64,000 bases of DNA from Mortierella sp. BCC40632 (lineage: Eukaryota; Mortierellomycota; Mortierellomycetes; Mortierellales; Mortierellaceae): positions 186,501 through 250,500 of the forward strand of contig WAEK01000020.1 in the NCBI GenBank assembly GCA_011634665.1, in the 5' to 3' direction. A program made the position numbers and the translations under genes. How positions within the stretch are numbered: the stretch's first letter is position 1; every line of letters starts with the position of its first letter. The notes beneath the pieces were generated by a model, which ran no database searches, was not told the DNA's origin, and worked only from the letters and a program-made list of their open reading frames with translations. This document shows positions 1 to 11,325 of this stretch, piece after piece.

Positions 1-180
1 GGAATCGTGGGTGGCGGGACGCACGAGGGTCGACTTGAGCACGGCTCCAACTCTCCTTGGTCACCTTATTCTGGATTTAATCGAACTGACGATTGCCACC
101 ATGGTCCAGGCACCAAGAGACGAAAGGGGGATCGCGACATTGCCGTGGCGCCTGCAAGCGAGGACATGGAAATGACTTGA
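1..180 (+). CDS. 3' end of an unidentified protein gene (partial)
   Basis: Frame 1 is open from the first base to a TGA at 178-180 and gives 59 residues of a polar, Gly/Arg/Asp-rich C-terminal tail. It contains a basic patch (TKRRKGDR) and ends in DMEMT. Base composition is balanced here and changes abruptly to T-rich DNA after the stop, which is what the end of a coding exon looks like. No domain is recognisable in so short a tail, and the start lies outside the window. The basic patch could be a nuclear localisation signal, but that is a guess. It may equally be a chance open frame. Confidence 0.45.
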   Translation, partial: GIVGGGTHEGRLEHGSNSPWSPYSGFNRTDDCHHGPGTKRRKGDRDIAVAPASEDMEMT

Positions 181-1022
181 GGATCTTTTTTTCTTTTTTT
201 CTTTTCTTTTCTTTTCTTAGATTTTTTTTTCACCCTCTTTCTTTTTTATGTTCGTGGTTGATTTATCCTCCTTTCTATCGGCTTTGTTTCTGTTGTTGGA
301 ACCTTCCCTTTCTTCATTCTGCTGAGTTGCTTGTCTTTTATTTTATTTTATTTTTTTGCTTCCCTTTTTTTTTATTTCATTGTTCCTTGTCTTGCTGTCT
401 GCCAACGCTGTTCTTTTCTTTTCTTTTCTTATTTACTTATTTGTTGCTGTTGTTCTCTCTCTCTCTCTCTCTCTCTCTTCACTCTCATCTTTTTTCTTTT
501 CCTTATCTTTTTCTTTTCTTTTCTTTTTATTCTTTCCACATCTCACTGAGCAATACTTCTGAAATCCGTTTGGTCTTTCTTTCTGTCTGTCTTTCCGACC
601 CTAGTTTTTTCTAAAAAGGCGATCATTATTTTTTTTTTTTCGTGATTATGGACTCCAGACTCAATCTGATCTCTCGTCCATTTTTTTTTTTTCTTTTTGC
701 CTGTTGTTGATTATCTGATAATTTCATTTTTTAATTTTCTTTCTGTGGTTTGATCTCTCTCATTCTTTTTCTTTTGCTTTCTTTTCTTCCTCCCATCCTC
801 AAGCTTTTCTTTTCTTCTTTTCATTTCAAAAATCCAGTTTAATCTTTCTCCTTCTCTTTTGGAAACAAAAATCTTTCTTTTTTCTTTTTCTTCTTAGAGA
901 GATTGTTCAAAGGGAGACAGAATGTTTTCTCTTTTTTTTTTTTCTTTTTTCTTTTTTTTTGGATAAACACTGCCATTAATTAACAGGGTCCTGTCCAAAC
1001 AAAAAAACAAAGGAAAGCAAAA

Positions 1023-1063
<41 letters not shown>

Positions 1064-1529
1064 TCCACTACCAAACAAAGAGAGAGGAGATCAAACTAAA
1101 GAGAGAGGGAGGGAAGGAGAATATAAGCAATGACGAATTTGTGGTTGCTTAGCTTTATTATTTTTGGGCGGAACGTTTCCATAATGCAGTAGGGATAAAG
1201 AGATATTACTAGAGTGGTTGGCTAAGGGGATATACTACTAATGAGTTGAGCGTATGTGTGTGTGTGTGTGTGTGGTAATGTGTGCGTTGTGTGTGTGGAG
1301 AAGAAGGAGAGGGTTTGGAGTGCTCAAATACGATTGATATGATACAGTGCACTCGTTCTTTTGTTAATTTGCACCACTCCTTTCCCTCTTCTTTCCACAG
1401 GTTGGAGAAAGAGAGAAAGAGCTTGGTGGATTAGGCAAATAATTGTGTACGAGGCAGGGCATTAGGTATAAGTGAACATTAATAGAATAGCATGTGAAAT
1501 TAAATGAACTCGTGGCCAAAGGAGAGTGG

Positions 1530-1560
<31 letters not shown>

Positions 1561-1639
1561 GGTCAATGGCGACTTTGCCAAAAGAAGAAAATGGTGGAAA
1601 CACAACCGTGCGCCATAGCAGCAAAAGAATGGAGTCTCA
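181..1639. other. Intergenic, T-rich and simple-sequence DNA
   Basis: No gene seen. 181-960 is dominated by TTTTC/CT tracts, 1025-1061 is a run of 37 A, and 1254-1274 is a GT repeat. The part from about 1100 to 1639 must include the 3' untranslated region of the minus-strand LITAF gene. The open frames here encode only Phe/Ser/Leu or Lys/Arg runs and are products of the repeats. Confidence 0.7.
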
Positions 1640-3178
1640 TCAGATCCATTCCCAGCTGCTGTTCGCTCGGTTGAAGCGTGCGACACGCTGGCCACATTCA
1701 GGACACCAATGCACACAATCCTTGGTCCCTTCATGATCCTTTCGCAAGGGCAAGAAAGAAAGCGTTCCCAAGGTCAGGAACAAGAGCCCAAACGCAACCA
1801 GGTACGACATCACCCCTGGAACAAACTGAATGTGCGAAACCACCTTGATGGCCCCACAATGCGGACAATTGAACTTGGAAGGTCGATCCCGAAACATGGA
1901 GTGGATCGCTCCCGAAGGTCGTAACCATTCGTTTCTCCATCGTTCTTGTTGTTCTTCAATCCTTGCTCGTTGTTCTGCGGCCATGGTCCGAGGTGCTCGT
2001 GAAACGGTCGCGGCCCCTGCAATGGCATTGACTCCTGATTCTAATGCCCCTGTCTCTGTCTCTGCCGAACTACCCTTGACTCCATTCTCCGAAACAGTCA
2101 TAGTCACTCCAAATTTCGCCATGGCCTCCCTATGTTGAGCAGCCGCGCTGTTGGGTAGGACAGAACCGTTGGAAGAAGACGAGGCTGAGGAACTGGAAGA
2201 CTCTGTACTGGAAGACGTGGGTGTGAGCAATTGTGGGTGCATTCGAGTATGGGTGGTCGACTCTGTTGGAGAGCCATTGGCTTTGACTTTGGATTTGCAC
2301 CGCTTCTTAAAGGGAGAACCCTTGAAGAGTTTAGTCAGCACATTTGAATTGGTCTTGCCAGAAGACCGGGTGGACGTGGATGAAGTGGTGGTAGATGAAG
2401 TAGTGGTCGTGATGGGTGGCATCGTATTCACAGGGTCAGTCATTGCAGCATTCGTGGACATCATGGGTGCTGCGACCGAGGTAGGTGGTGGTGACATGGA
2501 AGCCGAGCTCGTCGATGTCCGTGCAGACCGAGTTCGGTCCAACTGCATCTGTGCCCGGTACATGTCAAACTTGCTCGTCGGCGTGGGAGGCGGCGAAGGG
2601 GAAGGCGAAGGAAGAGGACCTGCAATGACATTGGGTCCAGTCCCTACTTGGGCCATCATTGACAGTGACCGCGAGTGTTCAAGCGACTGGCCGTCATGTC
2701 GTGTCAGATGGATGGACCTGCTCCCTTGTCGACTGCCACGTCGACTTCCATGCCGGTTTTTCGATGGACCCTCGCTCCTGCTAGCATGTCGTCGATGCTG
2801 AAGTGACCGGGCCTGGTCCTCGGCAGATCCGGCCTGGCTCGAGGGAAGGGAAAGAGACCGCATCATGACCGGTGTCCATGGTAATGTATCGGTATCTGGG
2901 CTGATGGGATCTTCCTCTGGCGACCGCTCTCTTGGGCACCGGTCCCGCTCGGGTACACAGGGCGCCACAGGGTGTTTTTCGTAATCCCAGATCGGTGTGA
3001 ACAGTGGCGAGGGTGCACGCGAGTCGGGCGAGCAAGGCGAAGGAAGGGTGGGCATTGCTGCAACTGAGGTAGTGATGCCGACCGAAGGGACGGTGGTGGT
3101 TGTGGACCGTTGGCCTGTGGGAAGAGGAGCTGAAGACATATCCATGTGGGGGCGGTCCAAGGACGACACGACTGCCAT
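1640..3178 (-). CDS. LITAF-domain (zinc-ribbon) protein with long disordered N-terminus
   Basis: One uninterrupted exon of 512 residues. Residues 1 to about 425 are Ser/Thr/Pro-rich and low in order. The last 80 residues are a LITAF (SIMPLE-like) domain: a first metal-binding knuckle CPHC at 438-441, a hydrophobic membrane-inserting segment at about 456-476, and a second knuckle HWCPEC at 490-495, followed by the typical aromatic end (WEWI). In this family the two halves of a zinc ribbon are joined by a hydrophobic stretch that dips into the cytosolic face of endosomal or lysosomal membranes. The protein is therefore probably a monotopic membrane protein of the endocytic system. Animal LITAF is about 160 residues, so the N-terminal extension is large. 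The ATG at 3178 is the first in frame. The domain call is firm; the cellular role is inferred from the family. Confidence 0.9.
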   Translation of the reverse strand: MAVVSSLDRPHMDMSSAPLPTGQRSTTTTVPSVGITTSVAAMPTLPSPCSPDSRAPSPLFTPIWDYEKHPVAPCVPERDRCPRERSPEEDPISPDTDTLPWTPVMMRSLSLPSSQAGSAEDQARSLQHRRHASRSEGPSKNRHGSRRGSRQGSRSIHLTRHDGQSLEHSRSLSMMAQVGTGPNVIAGPLPSPSPSPPPTPTSKFDMYRAQMQLDRTRSARTSTSSASMSPPPTSVAAPMMSTNAAMTDPVNTMPPITTTTSSTTTSSTSTRSSGKTNSNVLTKLFKGSPFKKRCKSKVKANGSPTESTTHTRMHPQLLTPTSSSTESSSSSASSSSNGSVLPNSAAAQHREAMAKFGVTMTVSENGVKGSSAETETGALESGVNAIAGAATVSRAPRTMAAEQRARIEEQQERWRNEWLRPSGAIHSMFRDRPSKFNCPHCGAIKVVSHIQFVPGVMSYLVAFGLLFLTLGTLSFLPLRKDHEGTKDCVHWCPECGQRVARFNRANSSWEWI

Positions 3179-4302
3179 GCTGGCGCAAGTGTTGGAGCCG
3201 CCAAAGAGTTTTTATCCTCGGATGGGTGGATGGATGGGTGGGTAGATAAGTTGAAGCGAGTTGAAAAGAGAAAGAGAAACCAAGAGTCGAGGAGAGAGAA
3301 ACGGGAAGAATGGATCCTATGACCACTTGTGTCTAGATGGTGAAAGAAAAAGAAGAAAAAGGATACGACTGTAAGTTGAGTGAAAATGAGCACGATGACA
3401 TCTCTCGAGGAGACAACAAGCCAGTGTGTGTGAGTGAGAGTGAGAGCGGGAGGCAATCATGGCAAAGAACAAGGGGGCACACGACGACGAACAGGACGGA
3501 CAGGGAAGAAAGAAAAAATAACACGAGAAGGGGTCGCAGACGGGACATTGACAGCATCCTCGCCCGCACAAGGAGAAGACCCAAAAAAAAGTCATTCGCA
3601 GGATATCTCGAGTGCCACAGTGCGCGTACGAGTGGAAAAGGGCTTATGAGCGCGGCATGGATTTCAATGAGTGTGTGGAACATGGTCAGGGAAAGAGAAA
3701 GTGCGTGCAAGATGTCGCTACTGCGTTCCTTTGCCTCGCCCATGTCACTGCGATCGACAACATGACAGCCAAGGAGAGGAACCGACAAGCAGGTAGACAG
3801 GATGAGCCGATCGATCTGGCTGGATGGTCAGAATGGGTCCTCCTCTTTCTCTTCCCCTATCTAAACCACACGGATCTGGGTTGTTCTGGATTAGACCCAG
3901 CTCTCGTGTGTCAATACTCCAAAGAGCTACATGGAGATAGGTGACTGAAAGGGAGCAACGACCAACTCTGCCGAGTGGCAACGCTCGGGCCTTTTCTTTT
4001 TTAGAGAGTATGGTGGATGCTCATCGGACGAGGCATTGGTGGTGGTGTTGGTATGATGGGATGGGATGAGAGGATGGGAGCCAGCTGTTTGGATTGAACA
4101 TGTTCTCGGTGGAGGAGTGAATGGAGACATGTCGAGGAGGGCAGGAGAGAATGCAGACTCACCTTGGTGGAGGAGAGAGAGAATAGAGAGAGAGAAAGAG
4201 AGAGGCTGGAATAGAAAGAGGGTGGCGAAACGAGAAGGAGAGATAGAGAGAGAAAGAGAGAGAAAGAGGGTGTGTATGTGTTTGAAAGAGTGAGAGAGCA
4301 AA

Positions 4303-4362
<60 letters not shown>

Positions 4363-6080
4363 GAGAAGGAAATAGAGTGCAAAGGGGTGGTTGGATTAAC
4401 ACAGACGGTGATGGGAGAGCAAGAGAGTTAGAAAAGTGGAGAAGAAGGAGAGAGAGAGTGAGAGAGAGAGAGAGAAGAGGAAAGAAGAAGAAGAGGAAGA
4501 GGAGAAAGGCTCTTTCTTTTTCGAGAAAACGAGAGAACTAAAAAAGAGTCCTGAGAGAAAGAGAGAAAGAGAGAAAGAGAGAAAGAGAGAAAGAGAGACA
4601 CACCGAAGGAGAGAAGGAGAGAAGGAGAGCGAGGGGACTGTGGAGGAGAAGGGGAAGGGGTAGGTGGTTGCTGGCTACTGGTTGTTGAAAGTGCGAGAGA
4701 AAAAGAGAGAGAGAAAGTGAGAAAAAGAGAAAAAAGTCTGATCCACTGAAAAGTGGCTGTTTGTGAGTCCGTCTCGTAGTCTGGTCTGGTCTCTGATCTA
4801 GTCTCTGCTCTAGTCTGGTTGGTCTCGTCAGGTCTGATCAGGTCAGGCCAAAGTCAGGTCAAGTCAGAGCCAAAAAGGAGAGGAAAAGAGAGAGAGAGAG
4901 AGAGAGAGAGAGCAAAAGTGTGATTACAAAAGGTCAAGGTGAAGGAAAAAGAAAGAAGAAAAGAAAGAAGAGCATACTCACAAGATCTGCTCTCTCTCTC
5001 TTTTTTTTTGTGTTGCTAAGAGGACAAAGGCTGCACAACTCCTGTGACGGTCCCCTTTTTTTGCTCGTTTGCTCGCTCGCTCTTTTTGACTCGATCCCTG
5101 TGGGACACACTCCACTAAAGCACCTTTCTCGTGCAGCGGGCCTCTAATCAGGCCGGGGCATGTCGCCGTCCTGGCCACCTTTTTTAGGTCGGCATGCATC
5201 ATGTAGCCCAACCATGCACTATAATTGAGAGGCATGCGTTTGTCCTAAAGGGACATTCACGAGAGAAAGAGAGAGAGAGGACCAGTGATAGAGAATGTGA
5301 AAGAGAGCGAGAGAGCGGGACATTGGAGTGTACAGCTTTAAAAAAAATAGTGCTGGGGGGGATTTCGCTATGGATCAGAGTGTATGTATCGTCTATTCCT
5401 ACTCCCATTGTCCAACAGAGGTGTCGGACTCGGGGAGGAGTGAGAAAAAACCTTCTTTAGAGTTGAGAGTCGCAGTGCCCCTCTCTCTTTTTCTCTCTCT
5501 CTCTCTCTCTCTCTCCTTCTCTCTATCATCTCCCCGACACTTCCTCTCCGCAACGGCTTGCTCATGGCCGCTTATCTGCTCTGGTGCCGCGCGTCTGATG
5601 TCCCTTTGACCCGTCATTTTGACGGTGGGGTGAGGTGGAGGATAATTGCAAACAAGCAAGGGATAAGAAGTTGGGAAAAAAAATATGAGGAGCCAGACAA
5701 AGGAAGGAGAACGGGAGAGGAGGTGGAGGAGGTGGAAGAAGAGGAGTAGGGCCGCTGTGGATTCTGCTTTCAAAACTCACCAGTTGACACAAAAGTAAGG
5801 CAAACACAAGATTCGGCAGGAAAAAAGGAAAACGTATGTGTTGTGTTGTGTTGTGTTGTGTTGTGTATGTCTGATTGTGTGTGTATGTGTGGTCAAGAGA
5901 GAATGCCAAAGGGTACGAGAATAAAGAACGGGAAAGAGAGAGAGAGAGAGAGCAAAAGAACAAAAGAACGAAGGAGCAAATGTGGATGAAAAAAAAAGAG
6001 TAAGGGAGAGCCAAGAGAAAATGTAGGAACACACGAGAGAACAAAAGAAAGGTCCAAAAAGCAGATGACAGTGAGTGGAG

Positions 6081-6123
<43 letters not shown>

Positions 6124-7112
6124 GTATGCAGACCTTTTTGAGGCAACATACCCAGTAGAGAGAGGCCAAGTTCTCTTTTTTATATACAGGGTCTTTTAGC
6201 CATTGTGCCGTCCTTGTGTCTGCCCTTTTGGCTTAGCGTGGGTTAGCGCCGTCTCTCCCTGCTGGACCCTGTCCGCTGTTCGAGCCGGATCCCCACCCAA
6301 TCTGTCGTTTGCGCCCGCTTTGGACACTGAGAGCTGCTCGAGGCATTGGTCTTAGCAATGTAACCAGTCTAACGGACACTGCCTTGAGCGTATGACGCTC
6401 TCTTCCTCTCTCTCGTCTTTTTACTCTCTCTCTCTCTCTTTTTTTTTTTTTTTTACTCTTTCATTCCTTCCTTGATTCGCAGCCTTTGACCCTTTGACTT
6501 CAGCCCGCAGGCTTACCAGTTCGCTCAGCGGCTTTATCTCCGATGACAGATAGGCGACACAAGGAGAATGAGAAGGAGGAGGAGGAAGAGGAGGAGCAGG
6601 TGGATGATAAAGAAGTTAGCGAGCGCTTCAAAGGCACTCGGCTCACTCACTCACTCACTCGCTCGCTCGCTCTCTCTCTCTCTTTCGCCACCCGCATTAA
6701 CGTTTTTACGAACAATGTCCGCCCCCGAGGTATTGCATGCACACCATGAGCCGGTGCATCGGGGGGTCCAAGGTTTCAATGGGCATATTTTTGTTGCTCC
6801 ACTGCGGCCCATTTGGCCAGACACTTTCTCGTCTTCGCCAAAGGTCAGCCACACCCAATCGCGAGAACAACAGCCCTCACACCAACATCCCGATCGGCCA
6901 GTAAGAAGGACAATCCTTGGGAAGTGGAGAAAAGAAGAAAAGTGGAGGGAGAGAAAGAGAGAGAGAGAGGAAGAACTCCCCTCCCTTCCCTTCCCACTTT
7001 CTCTCTCTCGTCTCTCTCCCCGCTCCGATGTGTTGGGATCATCTCCTCCTTCCTGCCCTGTGAATGCCACAGGACCAGTCCGTGCTTATGACGACGTAGT
7101 GGTTTATAGAGC

Positions 7113-7150
<38 letters not shown>

Positions 7151-7554
7151 CTCACATACAGTTATGGTCAGACAGATACATACACACGGATCGTCAATCC
7201 TCTCCTCCTTCCCTGTCAACAGTAACAATTCTCCTTCTCTTTCTCTCTCTCTCTCTCTTTTTTTTTTTTTTTTTTTCCTGCTCACTCTTTGGCGCACACA
7301 AACACAAACAAGGCATGGCACGCCCTTCCAACACGCGAGAGAGATGTACAAGGAGCTCACAGCGCCAAAACAAATGCTAAAAAAGCATTTGTACACATTA
7401 CGACAAAGAAAGAGTCAAAGGAGAAAGACTGCAAAGAAAAAAATTAAGGGTGAAAGAAGCGAGGGGCTGCAAAAAAAAAGTCCTGAGGCACGCATGGGTG
7501 GTTGAACAGTGTTCCGTGTCAATGTTAGTCTCGAAGAACACGAAGAGAGGATGT

Positions 7555-7585
<31 letters not shown>

Positions 7586-8167
7586 ACACTCTCAAAGGGG
7601 GTGCAATGGACGGGCAAGAGAGAGAGAGAGAGAAAGGGGAGAGAGACCCACAAGAAAAGAAAACGGCGTCACCTGGCCCTGTTCCTGAACAATGCAGGGC
7701 AGCAAAAAGAACGCGAACGCGAACGCGAGAAATCTGAAGGATAAAAAAGATGGGTCTTAATGATGCGTGTTGAACGCAACGGGTGGGGTAAGAGGCGCGC
7801 GCCACTTAAAAAAGGGGGGTAGCAATCCAACACTCGGCCTGTTGTGTTCAGTGGGAACAAACATAGACATTCCTCAACCCCCCTCGCTCAATGGCGAAAT
7901 AGGTCATTGCACTTTAGGTGCCTAGGACAAAAAAAAAAAAAACATAATAAAGGAAGGAAGACGCGTCCACTAGGAAAGAAAAAGGATTTTAAAGAAAAAA
8001 AAAAAAAAAAAAAAATGGTCTTTTGGTAGAGAGGAGGGATTTCTATTTTGGAAACGAGATTGCTAATTGCTTCTCGCTTCTTCTTTTGTTTAAAAAAAAT
8101 TTTGTAACAATGCAGCAGCAGAGTATGAGAAATCTGGCCGCGTTTCTATGGTGCTTTGACGCATAAT
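3179..8167. other. Long intergenic region rich in purine/pyrimidine repeats
   Basis: About 5 kb without a gene I can support. 3180-3560 is the upstream region of the minus-strand LITAF gene. 4150-4740 is almost pure GA/GAAA on the + strand, 5838-5866 is a TTGTG repeat, and 5936-5952, 6087-6112 and 7117-7149 are GA repeats. 7559-7585 is a GT repeat. Between them, 5080-5240, 6190-6400 and 6700-6850 have ordinary composition but no recognisable protein. A CT-rich stretch ending in an ATG at 6715 is discussed among the findings. Confidence 0.6.
4304..4366. repeat. GAAA then GA microsatellite
   Basis: About ten GAAA units run directly into a GA dinucleotide run. The tract sits inside a larger purine-rich strand segment, 4150-4740. 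Confidence 0.9.
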
Positions 8168-9305
8168 TTAGTTCTTGACGCCCTATTAAACACCAATCCA
8201 TCAATGTCAATTGCAATGACACAGAGGATAAAAGAGAAAGAGTGATAGAGAAGTGAAGAAAAGAACGATATGGTTAGCAGGGATGAAACATCTTTATCAA
8301 ATCTGGGACATCAAAAGACATCTAAGCAATTGACAAAAAAAAAAAAAAAAAAAACTTACGCGAGCCATCTTGGTGGAGCCGTACAAGCTGCCAATAAGAC
8401 CGACGCTCATGATACCGACGAAGGCAGTCATGATGAACTTGTCACCACCACGGCGAAGGTAGATGGGGGTGTGGGAAGGAGCCTGTAATGAAATAGAATG
8501 AGGACAATTGGGTTAGCCCAGGTATTCTCTTGGAATATATTAAGAGAAAGAGAAGAGAAAGGGAAAGAGAGAGAGTGTGTGTGTAGTGGTATGCATTGTG
8601 TGCCTGTGTCTGTGCGTTTGTGTGTATCCTGGTCATTCCTGATCATCTCAGAGCCCCTTCCTCATCTAGGTCATCCTTGTCTTCCTGTCATTCTCCATCC
8701 AACAATTGACGCGTCGGTTCCAGCAGAGGGCGCGTTGTGGGCAAGGTTGGTTTCCAGTTTCCGGTTTCCGAATAGAGGCAGGCAATGGATATATCCTGTG
8801 GATGACGGCGGCTGCAAGTCCGAAGGCCGAAGAAGCACAAACTGACACAGACAGAGACAGAGAGAGAGAGAGAGAGAAACGCGAGTGCTCGGATGATCTA
8901 ATTTAGTGCCACCCGCCCGACAGGCTGTTGAGCTCTTTCTGACTCTATCTCTCCCCTCTTCTCTCTCACTCTCTCGCCCGTTGGACGATTGGACACAGAG
9001 TAAGGAGCTAGATGGAGAAGAAAAAAATAACATGGATCTATCTCTGGCCAGATCGCATCGGCCATCGTCCCACTAAGAAGGAACAGATGCTTCCATCGGA
9101 TGGAGAAAAAAAAAATAGGTGCATGTAGCGCCCGACAAGCCTAATACGAGAGGCTATGCGATCGGGATTGGATGATCCGAACAGGACAATCTCAAAGTGC
9201 TGGGAGATGCTGAGGAGAGGAAGGAGAGAGGGCGAGTCTCCTGGTACGGACCTGGTAGAGGCGCTGGAGGTGGGGGACGGGGTTGGGGCGGTTGACGAAG
9301 GACAT
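8168..9305 (-). CDS. COX7A: Cytochrome c oxidase subunit VIIa-like small protein (three exons)
   Basis: Rebuilt from three short exons: 9305-9252, 8482-8360 and 8182-8168 (TAA stop). They join in phase 0 and give 63 residues beginning MSFVNRPNPVPHLQRLYQ and ending ARGVKN. The middle exon reads TPIYLRRGGDKFIMTAFVGI and onwards: a Pro-x-Tyr-Leu-Arg-x-Gly-Gly-Asp motif just before a single membrane helix. This matches the COX7A layout, where P-x-H/Y-L-K/R-G-G precedes the helix in the inner mitochondrial membrane. The subunit is a small nuclear-encoded helper of complex IV. Intron 2 has a clean GTAAGT donor (8359) and a TAG acceptor. Intron 1 is 769 bases with a weak GTCCGT donor but a good acceptor (8483-8485). 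The gene is divergent from the uL23 gene. Exon structure is convincing; the subunit name is moderately sure. Confidence 0.72.
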
Positions 9306-9555
9306 GGTGAAAGTGATGGATGCAAAAGAAGGGAGAGTGGTGAATGGAAAAGGAGGAGAATCGCTCTACTTCAAAGGTGTTTTTGTTTTTTCCACTGCCC
9401 GACCACCACCGGTCTCCGGATCCTTGCGAGGATATTGACCGAAGACTCGTACAAAAGTCCATCACGTGTGGTTAATTGTACGTAAATCGCGATTTTTCTT
9501 TACATGGATCTCAGGCGTGCCCTGTTTCCTCCTTTCTACTGCCAAGTTTGACAAC
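9306..9555. promoter_or_regulatory. Probable shared promoter region between COX7A-like and uL23 genes
   Basis: Only 250 bases separate the two divergent start codons. The uL23 side ends in a pyrimidine-rich leader (about 9515-9550) before the proposed ATG at 9556. A CACGTG E-box palindrome lies at about 9464-9469. That these genes are co-regulated is inference; no factor-binding site can be proven by eye. Confidence 0.45.
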
Positions 9556-11223
9556 ATGAGCAAAGGTGCGGACCGTTGTCCAGTCATAGTCATGGGGAAC
9601 AGGGGACCAGAACGGTAGCTCCAACTGCATCCAACGCTATCATCAACGTTGCAACTCCAGCACGCACAACGACTCTTCCGAAGCTGGGAGCCAGTGTCGC
9701 TACCCATGATACTGAGAGATCGATGGATGGATAGATCGATAGGCGAAAATGGATACATGGATTTTAGGCTTTTTTGGTGTGGAGTGACTTGGCGACTCGA
9801 CGAAAATGAGGCAGCATCAGCATATTCTCGATGCATCTGATTTCCCACCATCAGTCCTTTTTTTTTTCTTTCTTTCTTCAGACATCTGGAAAAGAAAAAA
9901 GAAAAAAAAAAGAAAAAAGGTGTTCGAGATGCAGGCCGATGTGTCCTTTCGACTGGACTAGTTAGTGTTTTCCATCTCGTTCTCAAAGACGGTCAATGTC
10001 GGTTCATGTACATCCCAGTTCTTGGGCTTCTGATGCCAGACAATCTTTACAACACGCACTTTTGGACCAGCATTAGTCAACCCTCTCTGCAATCCGTTCT
10101 ACAATATATAACAAGAGATGACTCATGGGACTCCAACTCTGGAAAACTAGCAGGAGGCATGTGGTTGATTGAAGTCAAGACAGGTTGGCATCAGTTTAGC
10201 AGTGTGAACCCTCTCTAGTTCAAAGAGTCATGGGTCTCGGGACAACCAGGGCAGGGGAATCCCTTTCATCTTGAGAGACAGGACAGGCAGAAGTTCATCA
10301 GTCAGGAATCACTTTATTATGACCGTTCAGGTGCTGACTGGCTCCTTCCCCTCTCCCTACGTTCTGTCTCTTGTTCTGGGATTCTTCTACCCCATTGTAG
10401 CCGCTCCATCGGATAAGAACAAGGCCCTCGCTGCCAAGAAGGCTGCCTTGAAGGGCGTCAACGGTCAGAAGTCCCGCAAGATCCGCACTTCGACCACCTT
10501 CAACCGCCCCAAGACCCTCAAGCTTGCTCGCAAGCCCAAGTACGTTCGCAAGTCGGTCCCCCACGTTCCCCGCTTGGATCAGTACAAGGTCTTGAAGGCT
10601 CCCCTCAACACCGAGTCTGCCATGAAGAAGATTGAGGAGAACAACACCCTCGTCTTCATCGTTGACGTCAAGGCCAACAAGTACCAGATCAAGGAGGCCT
10701 TGAAGAAGATGTATGACGTTACCGCCCTCAAGATCAACACTCTTGTTCGGTAAGTCTTTTCTTCATTATTGTCTGACTCTATAGTGCCACAGTTGTGTAT
10801 AGCAGCGGGATTGGTTCTAGTCAGCAACTCGGTATCGTGAGGACGTGGATTCAAGTCTGTGGTCTGCTCGGAGCAAAAGGAGATAATAGGGAGAGGGGTG
10901 ATAGAGTCCTCAGGATCAAAAGAGATGTCCAACTTGACAGGACAAGACGAGACAGATCACAGTATAGAGACCACTATGGAGCAGGACCGATCTCCAATGT
11001 ACATTTCAGGGGAATCAGACGGCCAAGGATATTACCTCGGCAACTTTAGCATCCTTTTTGTACCGAAAGGTGGTACACAAAAGCCATCTTTGACCACATC
11101 ATTGACCACCCCTTCTTCCTCTCATTGTCCTTCAATAGCCCTGACGGTAACAAGAAGGCCTACATCAAGCTCACCGCTGATGTTGACGCTCTTGACGTTG
11201 CCAACAAGATTGGCTTCATCTAA
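9556..11223 (+). CDS. RPL25: 60S ribosomal protein uL23 (L23a/L25)
   Basis: The coding core is certain. Exon 10401-10749 and last exon 11139-11223 join across a GTAAGT...TAG intron as CG|C, giving [18 protein letters not shown] and ending DVANKIGFI, the signature C-terminus of eukaryotic uL23. The N-terminal part is Lys-rich ([18 protein letters not shown]), as expected for the rRNA-binding extension that is also the importin-binding region. uL23 sits at the polypeptide exit tunnel and docks SRP. Exon 10401 starts with the last two bases of a codon, so a short first exon is needed. The best candidate is 9556-9565 (ATG AGC AAA G, donor GTGCGG), after a pyrimidine-rich leader, giving MSKAAPSDK and a total of 148 residues. 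Its donor is weak, so the first exon is uncertain. The 835-base first intron shows no snoRNA that I can support. Confidence 0.88.
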
Positions 11224-11319
11224 GCGGATCTGCGTGTTCCCAACCCCCTCCTTCACCCTCTATGCCCCATTTTCTCCATCCTCTACCAGCCGCCTAGTCA
11301 GCCAAGGTCATTGAATGAG

Positions 11320-11325
11320 AATAAA
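11320..11325 (+). terminator. AATAAA poly(A) signal of the uL23 gene
   Basis: Canonical hexamer 97 bases after the TAA of the uL23 gene. Confidence 0.6.

Noticed and set aside
93..614. Long frames of Phe, Leu and Ser in T/CT-rich DNA
   Set aside because: These arise wherever CT or T repeats are read in frame; there are no domains and the same pattern recurs at each repeat tract.
4066..4663. Glu/Arg/Lys-rich open frames
   Set aside because: They are GA/GAAA repeats read as codons; no hydrophobic core, no homologous pattern, and frames overlap on both strands.
10790..10880. tRNA-like segment (GGATTCAAGT) in the second uL23 intron
   Set aside because: No acceptor stem or anticodon arm can be paired around it.
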